Source: DSWT01 sp035373625 (GTDB taxonomy: Bacteria; Chloroflexota; Anaerolineae; B4-G1; SLSP01). From it: a stretch of 64,000 bases of DNA. The stretch spans positions 55,699 to 119,698 of the forward strand of contig DAOSNS010000009.1 in NCBI GenBank assembly GCA_035373625.1, read 5' to 3'. This document shows positions 57,583 to 64,000 of this stretch, piece by piece. The position numbers and the translations under genes are program-made. Numbering within the stretch: position 1 is the stretch's first letter; each line of letters begins with the position of its first letter. The notes beneath the pieces are model-generated. The model did not search any database. It saw nothing but the letters and a program-made list of their open reading frames with translations, and was not told where the DNA came from.

Positions 57583-59453
57583 TGGACGTTCATGACAGAA
57601 AAATGCCCCGAACCAGGCGCATGATTTGGGGAATAGTGTGGTTAGCACTCATCGCACTTTACCTGATCGCGCCGCTGCGCCATCTGGACGGCTATGCCTG
57701 GGATTATGACGAAGGCCCATATTTGCAGGCAGCGGCGCTGGCGTTTCAAGGACATCCCCTATACGCCAAAGTTGTGCTGAACAAACTGCCTTACCTGACC
57801 TGGATCCTCGAAGTGAGTTTTGCATTGGGCGGCATAACATTGACAACGGCCCGCTTTACCGTGTTGTTGCTGACCTTAACCGGGTTTGTCAGTCTGGGGA
57901 TACTGGCCGAGTTATGGTGGGGCGAGGGCGCCGGCCCGGCCACGATGGCCATCCTCTTGCTGATTCCCGAATTCAGCGTGAGGGCAGCGGTGGTGATGAA
58001 CGATCTACCGGCGATGTCTGCCGCGCTGGTGGCGTTGACGGCAGCCACCTTGTTCCGACGCACGCATCGCTTGGGCTGGCTACTGACCGGCGCCGTGGCT
58101 TACGTGTTCGCCGTGGGATTACATCCACTGCTGCTGTTCACAGGGCTGCCGGTGGTCTGGATACTCGTTGCGCCCAAGCCCCATGCGCCGTTCAATCTGC
58201 ACCATGGTGTGAGGGTGACGATCATTTTTGGTGTAACCGCCTTCATCATTGGAATCGGGACTTTGCTTCTCGTAGACGATGCGGGTCTCATCCGCTGGGT
58301 ATACGCCTACAATACGACTTCTGCGAAGCAGGTGGGAATGGAGATCAGCACCTGGGGTCCCCTTCGTGATTACTTGTTGGCGCATTGGATTCTGGTCGTG
58401 ATTGCGCTGAGCGGCAGTCTGTTACTGCGCCGGCGTTTCTGGCTCGGAGTGTCGCTGATCTGGACTTTTTTGACGTGGCTGACGCTATATCTCTATCGCC
58501 CTTTATGGGAACACTACCTTATCTTCCTGCTCTATCCCCTGATCATCCTGGCGGGCGGAGGTGTGGCAACCGGCGTAAAGGAGGCATTTCAAACCGCGCG
58601 CCATTCGATTATGCGCCGCTCCGTCGCCCCATACCTTCTCTGCCTGACGCTGCTGTTCGGCTTTCAAAGACTCTCCACACCCTCCACCTGGCCAGCGTGG
58701 CCAAAAGGACAGGCAGAAGCCTATACTTATGTCGCCCAGGCTGGCGCGCCCGGCCAATTTATCGTCACCGACAATCAATTCCTTGCCTTTGTCCACGGCT
58801 ACAGGACGCCGCCAGCACTGGCCGACACGTCGTTCAAACGTATCCGCAACGATTATCTTGAGATCGGGCAGGTAGTGCAGGCTATACGCGATTACGCTGT
58901 AGAATTCCTCGTGGTGGACCGCAACGAAGGCCGGTTCGTCCATTTCCCCGAATTTATGCAGGGCATCGAAGCCATCGCCGCACCGCCGCACTGTTTCGCC
59001 GCGTTCTGCGTTTACCGCGTACGCCCGGTCGAACCGGCAGAGGCGATGCTTGGCAATGCCGTTCGACTTGTCGGCTATACGCTCACGCCCGCCCAAACTG
59101 TGCGCAGTGGCGAAACCCTGACCGTCACCCTTTACTGGCAAAGCATCGCGCCAGTAGACGCCGACCTGTCTGTTTTCACGCATCTGGTGGATGCCGAAGA
59201 CGCTCTTGTGATCCAACACGACGGGCCGCCGCTCTTGGGCAATGCCCCCACTTCAACGTGGCGTGCGGGGATGGTAATCCCCGATCCCCACCCCATCATC
59301 ATCGGCGCAGACGTCGCGCCGGCCGTCTATAACCTCATCGTCGGCATGTATCACTGGCCCTCAGGGGAACGTCTGCCGGCGTTGAACGCCGTTGGCGAAC
59401 GTTGGCGTGATGACCGGATACCCTTGACCTCCATAACCGTCAGCAGGCCATAG
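57582..59453 (+). CDS. GT-C/ArnT-like membrane glycosyltransferase with C-terminal beta domain
   Basis: 623 residues. The motif WDYDEGPYL at about 39-47, in the first luminal loop, matches the acidic active-site pair of the ArnT/PMT-like GT39/GT83 superfamily. About ten membrane segments follow up to about 375, then a soluble part. Residues about 485-623 repeat the domain seen in the preceding protein (LVGYTLTPAQTVRSGETLTVTLYWQS...LSVFTHLVDAEDALVIQHDG). The ATG overlaps the upstream stop by one base; a second ATG at 57603 is possible. A role in surface glycan building is inferred. Confidence 0.8.
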   Translation: MDVHDRKMPRTRRMIWGIVWLALIALYLIAPLRHLDGYAWDYDEGPYLQAAALAFQGHPLYAKVVLNKLPYLTWILEVSFALGGITLTTARFTVLLLTLTGFVSLGILAELWWGEGAGPATMAILLLIPEFSVRAAVVMNDLPAMSAALVALTAATLFRRTHRLGWLLTGAVAYVFAVGLHPLLLFTGLPVVWILVAPKPHAPFNLHHGVRVTIIFGVTAFIIGIGTLLLVDDAGLIRWVYAYNTTSAKQVGMEISTWGPLRDYLLAHWILVVIALSGSLLLRRRFWLGVSLIWTFLTWLTLYLYRPLWEHYLIFLLYPLIILAGGGVATGVKEAFQTARHSIMRRSVAPYLLCLTLLFGFQRLSTPSTWPAWPKGQAEAYTYVAQAGAPGQFIVTDNQFLAFVHGYRTPPALADTSFKRIRNDYLEIGQVVQAIRDYAVEFLVVDRNEGRFVHFPEFMQGIEAIAAPPHCFAAFCVYRVRPVEPAEAMLGNAVRLVGYTLTPAQTVRSGETLTVTLYWQSIAPVDADLSVFTHLVDAEDALVIQHDGPPLLGNAPTSTWRAGMVIPDPHPIIIGADVAPAVYNLIVGMYHWPSGERLPALNAVGERWRDDRIPLTSITVSRP

Positions 59454-59462
59454 ACAGACGCA

Positions 59463-60242
59463 CTATTCGGTCGGCGCCGTCGGTTCGGGAATTTGCTCCG
59501 GGGGCACGAGCGCCTCGATGACAATGTCGCCAAACGGCTGTGACTGTTGTGCTTGCACAGCGCACTGTTTGATCAATTCCAGGATCGCTTGCAAGGTGAC
59601 GACGGCTTCGACGCGCGTGGGACGCTGGCTTAAGAGTGCCCGGTAAGTCACGGCGACGGCATGGGCCGAGGCCGTGGCCCATTGGATGAGACGCTGGCGA
59701 ATCAGCCGTATCTGCTGCACGATGGAAATGCGCGGGCGCTGGATGGCTTCTTGAGGCTGCGGCCCTTCGGCGGGGAACAACACGGCCTGTGCTGCCGTGC
59801 GCAAATCGGCGAGGGTCACGCCGGATAGATCAATGGTGAAGTGCTGCGGACGCGGCGGCGCGCTAGCGTGGATATAAGCGCGCAATCCGGCCTCATCGCG
59901 CTCGCGGAGCCACTGCGCGGCCTCCTTATATTGTCGGTAGGCGCGCAATTGACGCACCAATTCATCGCCGACATCCTCCTCATCACGCGCGAGCCGCGCC
60001 GATTCCGGCGGCTTGGGCAGCAACGCCCGCGACTTGATCCACAACAGACGCGCGGCGACGGCCAGAAAATCTGCCACCACCTCAATCTGCATCGTCTCAC
60101 GCAACTCGTTCACGCGGGTCAGGAATTCATCGGTCACTTTAGCCAGTGCGACCTTTGTAATATCCAGCTCATTCTTCTCGATGAGATGAAGCAAAAGTTC
60201 CAGTGGCCCCTCAAAGATGGGCGTGCTGATTTCGTAACTCAT
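59463..60242 (-). CDS. scpA: Segregation and condensation protein A
   Basis: 259 residues. The N-terminal FEGPLELLLHLIEKNELDITKVALAKVTDEFL is the SMC neck-binding helical region of kleisin ScpA, followed by a variable linker and a C-terminal winged helix (about 180-250). With SMC and ScpB it forms the bacterial condensin. ScpB is not adjacent in this window. The gene converges on the glycosyltransferase gene with nine bases between the stops. Confidence 0.94.
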   Translation of the reverse strand: MSYEISTPIFEGPLELLLHLIEKNELDITKVALAKVTDEFLTRVNELRETMQIEVVADFLAVAARLLWIKSRALLPKPPESARLARDEEDVGDELVRQLRAYRQYKEAAQWLRERDEAGLRAYIHASAPPRPQHFTIDLSGVTLADLRTAAQAVLFPAEGPQPQEAIQRPRISIVQQIRLIRQRLIQWATASAHAVAVTYRALLSQRPTRVEAVVTLQAILELIKQCAVQAQQSQPFGDIVIEALVPPEQIPEPTAPTE

Positions 60243-60273
60243 GCTCTGCGTTTCCTATTCTCAAGATGATCGA

Positions 60274-60301
60274 AGCATAATCGAAAAACGGGAATGTACA
60301 A
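60274..60301 (-). promoter_or_regulatory. Promoter of scpA
   Basis: On the minus strand TTGTAC (60296-60301), 16-bp spacer, TATGCT (60274-60279). Leader about 25 nt. Confidence 0.6.
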
Positions 60302-60600
60302 GTGACGAGAGACGTGAGGCGTGAAACGTGACGTGTGAGGCGTGAAACGTGAGGCGTGATTTTTTGATTCCTGATTCACCACTCGCCATTCGCTATTCAC
60401 CACTCGCTATTCACCATTTGCCATTTGCTATTCCCCCATCTATGGTATCATTTGGGATAGTTGGGATAACGATAGAAAACCATCTTGACTACCCGACTAT
60501 CTGACTATCCGACTATCCGACTATCTGACTATCTGACTATCCGACTATTTGACTATCTGACTATCTGACTACCCGACTAACGACTATCCGACTATTTTGA
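60302..60600. repeat. Three stacked tandem-repeat tracts between scpA and the HEVSH membrane protein
   Basis: The interval holds ACGTGAGGCGTGAA units (60302-60358), then ATTCACCACTCGCC/ATTTGCC units (60362-60430), then about fourteen GACTATCC/GACTATCT octamers (60484-60597) ending right before the GAGG of the next gene. A possible extended -10 (TGGTATCAT, 60443-60451) lies between the second and third tracts. No gene is present. Confidence 0.9.
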
Positions 60601-60607
60601 GGAACCT

Positions 60608-61378
60608 GTGGATGTCCTGACTCCGGTGCTGGTGCTGCTGTTGGAATTGTTTGTCGTCCTGGGATTGTTGTTCTGGGCCGACCGCTGGCTGCATCGTCAT
60701 CTCCAGGGCGTGATGTACCTTCTGAGCAACCATGAAGGAATCGCCCTGTACATGTACGCCATCATCTTACTGCCCGGCGTCTTCCTGCACGAGGTGAGTC
60801 ACGCGCTGGCGGCGGCCATTGTCGGCGTCAAAATCGGGCGGATCAACATTTTGCCGCGCAAGGTGGGCAAGCGCATCCAACTGGGCTTTGTGCCGGTGCA
60901 ACAGACCGATTTCATCCGTGCGAGCATCATCGGCGCGGCGCCGTTGTTCTGCGGCGGCCTGGTCGTCATCGCGTTGGGTTACAAAATCTTCGGCACGCCC
61001 GAGGTAATCGCAGCCCTGGTTGCGCAGGATTGGTTGGCCGCGCTCAAAGCCCTTTCCGCCGCACTGCACGCTCCCGATGTGTGGATTTGGGCCTACCTGG
61101 TCTTCGCCATCGGCAACACGATGCTGCCGAGCCGCTCTGACATCCACGCCTGGCCGTATCTGGGCTTTGTTGCCATCGTGTTGGGGTTCCTTGTCCTGTT
61201 GTTCGGCGGGGGAGCACTGCTATTGAACGGGTTGGGGCAGTTCCTCACCGTCGCCGTGCGCCTGATGGTCCTGCTTGGCGGAAGTACGTTGTTGGTGGAC
61301 CTGCCGTTCTTCGCGGCGATCCTCGTGGCGGAGAAAGCTCTGGAATACATAACAGGCCGACAAATCCAGTATAGATGA
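60608..61378 (+). CDS. Integral membrane protein with an HEVSH motif (M50-like metalloprotease candidate)
   Basis: 256 residues from a GTG with GAGGAA upstream. Five to six membrane segments are visible. The second carries LPGVFLHEVSHALAAAIVG, with HEVSH at residues 61-65 inside a hydrophobic helix, as in site-2-protease-like M50 enzymes. A second M50 signature (NxxPxxxxDG or similar) is not evident; the closest is GNTMLPSRSDIHAW near 177-190, whose Asp could be the third zinc ligand. It may be a reduced peptidase or a non-catalytic relative. The next gene follows 35 bases later. Confidence 0.7.
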   Translation: MDVLTPVLVLLLELFVVLGLLFWADRWLHRHLQGVMYLLSNHEGIALYMYAIILLPGVFLHEVSHALAAAIVGVKIGRINILPRKVGKRIQLGFVPVQQTDFIRASIIGAAPLFCGGLVVIALGYKIFGTPEVIAALVAQDWLAALKALSAALHAPDVWIWAYLVFAIGNTMLPSRSDIHAWPYLGFVAIVLGFLVLLFGGGALLLNGLGQFLTVAVRLMVLLGGSTLLVDLPFFAAILVAEKALEYITGRQIQYR

Positions 61379-61413
61379 GAAAGGGGCAAGATGCAAGGGA
61401 CGGGAGGCAAAGG

Positions 61414-62856
61414 ATGATGAAGAAGGATTGGCCGGCACTGGTTATTCTCATCGTCTACTTGGCAATCGGAACACTTTATGCGATATACACACCTGCCTGG
61501 CAAGCGCCCGACGAACCGGCGCACTATAACTACATCCGTGCCCTGGCCGAAGGCAAAGGCTTCCCGGTGATGGAGCCGGGCGATTATGACCAGGCGTACT
61601 TGTCGCGCCTGACCTCAGAGGGCTTCCCGCCGGAACTCCCGGTGGCCGCGTTGGAATACGAAGATCACCAGCCGCCGCTCTATTACCTGCTGGCGGCGCC
61701 GATTTATCGGCTCAGTGGTGGCTCGGTCGTCGCACTGCGGCTGTTCTCACTGATGTTGGGTGGCGTCGGCGTTGCGATGGTGATGGCAATCCTGTACGAA
61801 TTTTGGCCGGATCATCGCGGTAGGGCCTGGTTTGGCGGCGGCATCGTCGCCTTCATTCCCCAGTTTGTGGCGATGATGGCCGCGATCAACAACGACGTGC
61901 TGACGCTTGCATTGTTGTGGTTCTGGCTGTGGCTGGCGCTGCGTTACCTGCGCGGACAAACGCCCTCGTGGTTGTTGGGTGGTGTACTGGGCCTGCTGTT
62001 GCTGACCAAATCCACGGGCTACGGCGCGCTTGTGCTGGCGGCGTTGGCGATTGCGCTGCGCGCCCGGCGTGCAGGACAATCGCTGCGGTGGAGTGCGCGC
62101 GAAGCGCTCCTCATCCTCGGCCCGGCGCTGGCGCTGGGGGCTTTGTGGTGGACGCGCAACGTCGTCGTCTACGGCTGGCCGGATATGATGGGGCTGATCC
62201 GCCACGATAGCGTCGTCGTTGGACAGCCACGCACGGCAGATTGGATCGCCCGCGACGGCCTGTTGCCGTTCCTCGGCAGCGCGGCCCGCACGACGTTCCG
62301 CTCGTTCTGGGGACAGTTTGGCTGGATGGGTGTAGTATTGGACGCGCGCATTTACCTGGGACTGGCGATCTTCTCTATCCTCGGTGTGTGGGGCGCAGGG
62401 TGGCGGCTGGCGCGGGGGGTGCGCGACGGTCTGGAAGCACGGCAACGCGACGGCTTACTGGTGCTCGGCGCTTCGGCGCTCATCACGTTGGTCCTATTCG
62501 TGGGATACAATCTCACTTTCGTACAACATCAAGGGCGTTATCTTTTCCCGGCGCTGCCGCTCCTGGGACTGGGCGCCGTCGCCGGATTAGAACGTCTCCT
62601 GGAGCACAAACTGGCCGTAATCACAGCGTTATTGATGTTGCTCGCCCTCGTCGTGGCCGGCATTGTTGGATGGATCGCCGGCGACCTGCCGCTCTGGCCG
62701 ATGGCGATGTTCGGCGCGGCGATGATCGCACTGCCGGTGGCTGCTTTCCTCCCCAAAACCTGGCGCGGTTTCCTCGGTGCTGTGCTGCTGCTCGCGTTGG
62801 CTGCCCTGGACGTGTGGTGTCTGTTCGGTTTCATCGTCCCCATTCTCGCGCGGTGA
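61414..62856 (+). CDS. GT-C family membrane glycosyltransferase-like protein
   Basis: 480 residues from the ATG at 61414 (GGGAGG upstream; the next codon is also ATG). PAWQAPDEPAHYNYI at about 27-41 holds the DEP-H motif of the first luminal loop, seen in DUF2142/GT39-like proteins. At least ten membrane helices follow. No C-terminal beta domain is present, unlike the two other GT-C proteins here. Acceptor and donor are unknown. Confidence 0.8.
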   Translation: MMKKDWPALVILIVYLAIGTLYAIYTPAWQAPDEPAHYNYIRALAEGKGFPVMEPGDYDQAYLSRLTSEGFPPELPVAALEYEDHQPPLYYLLAAPIYRLSGGSVVALRLFSLMLGGVGVAMVMAILYEFWPDHRGRAWFGGGIVAFIPQFVAMMAAINNDVLTLALLWFWLWLALRYLRGQTPSWLLGGVLGLLLLTKSTGYGALVLAALAIALRARRAGQSLRWSAREALLILGPALALGALWWTRNVVVYGWPDMMGLIRHDSVVVGQPRTADWIARDGLLPFLGSAARTTFRSFWGQFGWMGVVLDARIYLGLAIFSILGVWGAGWRLARGVRDGLEARQRDGLLVLGASALITLVLFVGYNLTFVQHQGRYLFPALPLLGLGAVAGLERLLEHKLAVITALLMLLALVVAGIVGWIAGDLPLWPMAMFGAAMIALPVAAFLPKTWRGFLGAVLLLALAALDVWCLFGFIVPILAR

Positions 62857-62871
62857 GGGAGGATTAGGGAC

Positions 62872-62932
62872 TCGTAATTCGCTATTCGCCATTCGCCATT
62901 TGCCATTTGCCATTTGCCATTTGCCATTCTCA
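62872..62932. repeat. CATTTGC heptamer tract in the thioesterase leader
   Basis: ATTCGCT, ATTCGCC and then five consecutive ATTTGCC/ATTTGCC-type heptamers end four bases before AGGAG. Confidence 0.85.
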
Positions 62933-62941
62933 GGAGCCTGT

Positions 62942-63331
62942 ATGCCTATCGAACCTGGATTGACCAACGAAATCACCCACATTGTCGCCGAAAGCGATAC
63001 CGCTGCTGTCTATGGCAGTGGGTTGGCCCCGGTGTTGAGCACGCCGCACCTCGTCGCGCTGATGGAGAACGCGGCGCAGACGGCACTGACGCCTTATCTG
63101 GAACCCGGGCAAAGCTCGGTCGGCACGTACATCGGCATACGTCACCTTGCTGCAACGCCGGTTGGGATGACGATACGGGTGCGCGCCGAAGTGACCGAGA
63201 TGGCGATGCCGCGCGTGTGTTTCCGCGTGGAAGCCTGGGACGCCGTGGAGAAAATCGGCGAGGGCCAGCACGAGCGTTTCATCATTGATACCGCACGTTT
63301 TATGGCGCGCGTGGCGCGAAAGCAAGCATAG
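62942..63331 (+). CDS. Hot-dog fold thioesterase, fluoroacetyl-CoA thioesterase (FlK)-like
   Basis: 129 residues from the ATG at 62942 (AGGAG site). The catalytic residues of FlK (Thr42, Glu50, His76) align with T34, E42 and H68, with identical spacing (8 and 26). The pattern APVLSTPHLVALMENAA and TPVGMTIRV also fits. Most FlK homologues are general short acyl-CoA thioesterases and not fluoroacetate-specific. The gene is followed ten bases later by a small unknown gene. Confidence 0.88.
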   Translation: MPIEPGLTNEITHIVAESDTAAVYGSGLAPVLSTPHLVALMENAAQTALTPYLEPGQSSVGTYIGIRHLAATPVGMTIRVRAEVTEMAMPRVCFRVEAWDAVEKIGEGQHERFIIDTARFMARVARKQA

Positions 63332-63341
63332 GAAGGCTAAT

Positions 63342-63629
63342 ATGTCGGCGCCGGTCATAGACAGCGACGATTTCCCGCGTCTGGTCTACGAGCAGACTTT
63401 CGAGACTATCTACGCCCACCTTGAGGAACAGCGACGCACCGATCCGACGTTCACACCGGATAAGATCCGGCAGTTTCTCAAGGATGCCTACGCCCGGCAA
63501 GGCGACGACTGGATCGGGCGTGGGGTGATCGAGAACAAAAAACTGGATGCGGTCATTGCCGCCTATGAGTGCTTCCTCGCCGAGTGGGAAGGCACGTCTG
63601 AGACGGAAGCGTCTTGTCAGCAGATTTAG
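63342..63629 (+). CDS. Small helical protein, unknown function
   Basis: 95 residues from the ATG at 63342 (GGAAGG site). It is charged and probably all alpha (FETIYAHLEEQRRTDP, PDKIRQFLKDAYARQGDDWIGRG, LDAVIAAYECFLAEW). No known motif is recognised. It is co-transcribed with the thioesterase. Confidence 0.7.
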   Translation: MSAPVIDSDDFPRLVYEQTFETIYAHLEEQRRTDPTFTPDKIRQFLKDAYARQGDDWIGRGVIENKKLDAVIAAYECFLAEWEGTSETEASCQQI

Positions 63630-63704
63630 CAGATGAAGCAGATTCCCGGATTTCAATTCCGTGTGTTCTGTGTATTTTGTGGTTTGCTTTCCAAAGGAAT
63701 TCCA

Positions 63705-63801
63705 CATTAACCTGCGGTTCACCAAAGGTTGGATGAAGGAAATGTAGCGCAAGCTGTTAGCTTGCGGGCGCAGCAAACTGACAGTTTGCTCTACAAAATT
63801 T
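63705..63801 (+). repeat. 97-bp direct repeat, copy 1 (REP-like core)
   Basis: Identical over 97 bases to the copy at 63853-63949. The core is a double hairpin bounded by GTAG and CTAC: GCAAGCTGTTAGCTTGC followed by AGCAAACTGACAGTTTGCT. Confidence 0.9.
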
Positions 63802-63814
63802 TAACGGAAGGGAA

Positions 63815-63895
63815 ATGGAAACGTGGAAGCAGCGCGCGCGGCAGCTCAAAGCCATTAACCTGCGGTTCACCAAAGGTTGGATGAAGGAAATGTAG
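63815..63895 (+). pseudogene. Start of a gene cut off by the 97-bp repeat (possibly YkvA/DUF1232-like)
   Basis: An ATG with a strong GGAAGGG site encodes METWKQRARQLKA and then runs into repeat copy 2, which stops the frame after 26 codons. The first thirteen residues resemble the N-terminus of YkvA-type membrane proteins, but the piece is too short to be sure. Confidence 0.3.
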
Positions 63896-63949
63896 CGCAA
63901 GCTGTTAGCTTGCGGGCGCAGCAAACTGACAGTTTGCTCTACAAAATTT
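63853..63949 (+). repeat. 97-bp direct repeat, copy 2
   Basis: Identical to copy 1, offset 148 bp. The remaining 51 bases to the window end show no feature. Confidence 0.9.
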
Positions 63950-64000
63950 CCACCTGTGCGGTTGGGCTACGGAATTCACCAGGTTAGCCAAAACGGGTAT

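Noticed and set aside
60484..60600. CRISPR-like regular repeats
   Set aside because: Units are only about 8 bp, adjoin each other without spacers and vary by base; this is a tandem tract. No cas gene is present.
63705..63949. Start of a CRISPR array
   Set aside because: Repeats are 97 bp, only two copies, and the space between them contains a gene start.

Overview
The window is a chromosomal stretch from a bacterium that looks like a member of the Chloroflexota (Anaerolineae-like). This placement is an inference from gene content: a solute-binding lipoprotein with a Lys/Thr/Val/Glu-rich linker, GT-C membrane glycosyltransferase-like proteins with an extra C-terminal domain, ADP-forming acyl-CoA synthetases, a stand-alone ScpA, and very many short intergenic repeats. 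No 16S gene is present to confirm it. Coding density is high, genes lie on both strands, and no tRNA, rRNA operon, CRISPR array, prophage or intact transposase gene was seen.

Layout. 1-5.1 kb (minus strand): trmD, an ECF sigma factor, a 97-residue ORF and an Opp-type ATPase with a degenerate Walker B, followed by a peptide-type binding protein with its own promoter and a DppB-like permease that runs off the edge. 5.2-8.7 kb (minus): SsnA-type aminohydrolase, NAD-dependent epimerase, FemAB-like acyltransferase. 9-13.8 kb (plus): hflX, rlmE and an SbcC/Rad50-type ATPase, then a PhzF remnant and rlmD on the minus strand. 15.3-21.2 kb (plus): rpsO, pnp, a 59-residue protein and clpC. 21.3-24.9 kb (minus): a XerC/D recombinase, an MBL-fold hydrolase, a probable 6S RNA with its own promoter and terminator, and an M19 dipeptidase. 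25-36.3 kb: a duplicated-domain membrane protein, miaB, two FAD oxidoreductases, FmdB, DUF59, an amidohydrolase-CYTH fusion overlapping an HD phosphohydrolase, rubredoxin, a radical SAM protein and an fRMsr-like GAF protein. 36.4-40.6 kb: ABC exporter, DUF99, hypA, hypB. 41-55.4 kb: eight co-directional acetate/C1/C4 genes (two ADP-forming acyl-CoA synthetases, acs, OFA-type MFS carrier, CoA-transferase-GNAT fusion, DRTGG protein, fhs, an isocitrate/isopropylmalate-type dehydrogenase). 55.5-63.6 kb: three GT-C-type membrane proteins, scpA, an HEVSH membrane protein, an FlK-like thioesterase and a small unknown protein.

The 41-55 kb region reads as a module for interconverting acetate or other acyl groups with acyl-CoA (ATP-yielding and ATP-consuming routes plus a CoA-transferase) and for feeding formate into folate C1 metabolism.

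The most unusual feature lies between genes. Many 5' leaders hold a short, degenerate tandem tract with a 7-8 base period ending just before the Shine-Dalgarno sequence, and the unit sequence differs from gene to gene. Similar tracts also occur inside one coding sequence. Two families of MITE-like elements (about 105-135 bp, ends starting CAGGRCTTA) are present; three insertions carry 5-bp target duplications, and one element is nested in another. A third inverted-repeat element and a GTAG...CTAC direct repeat add to the repeat load.
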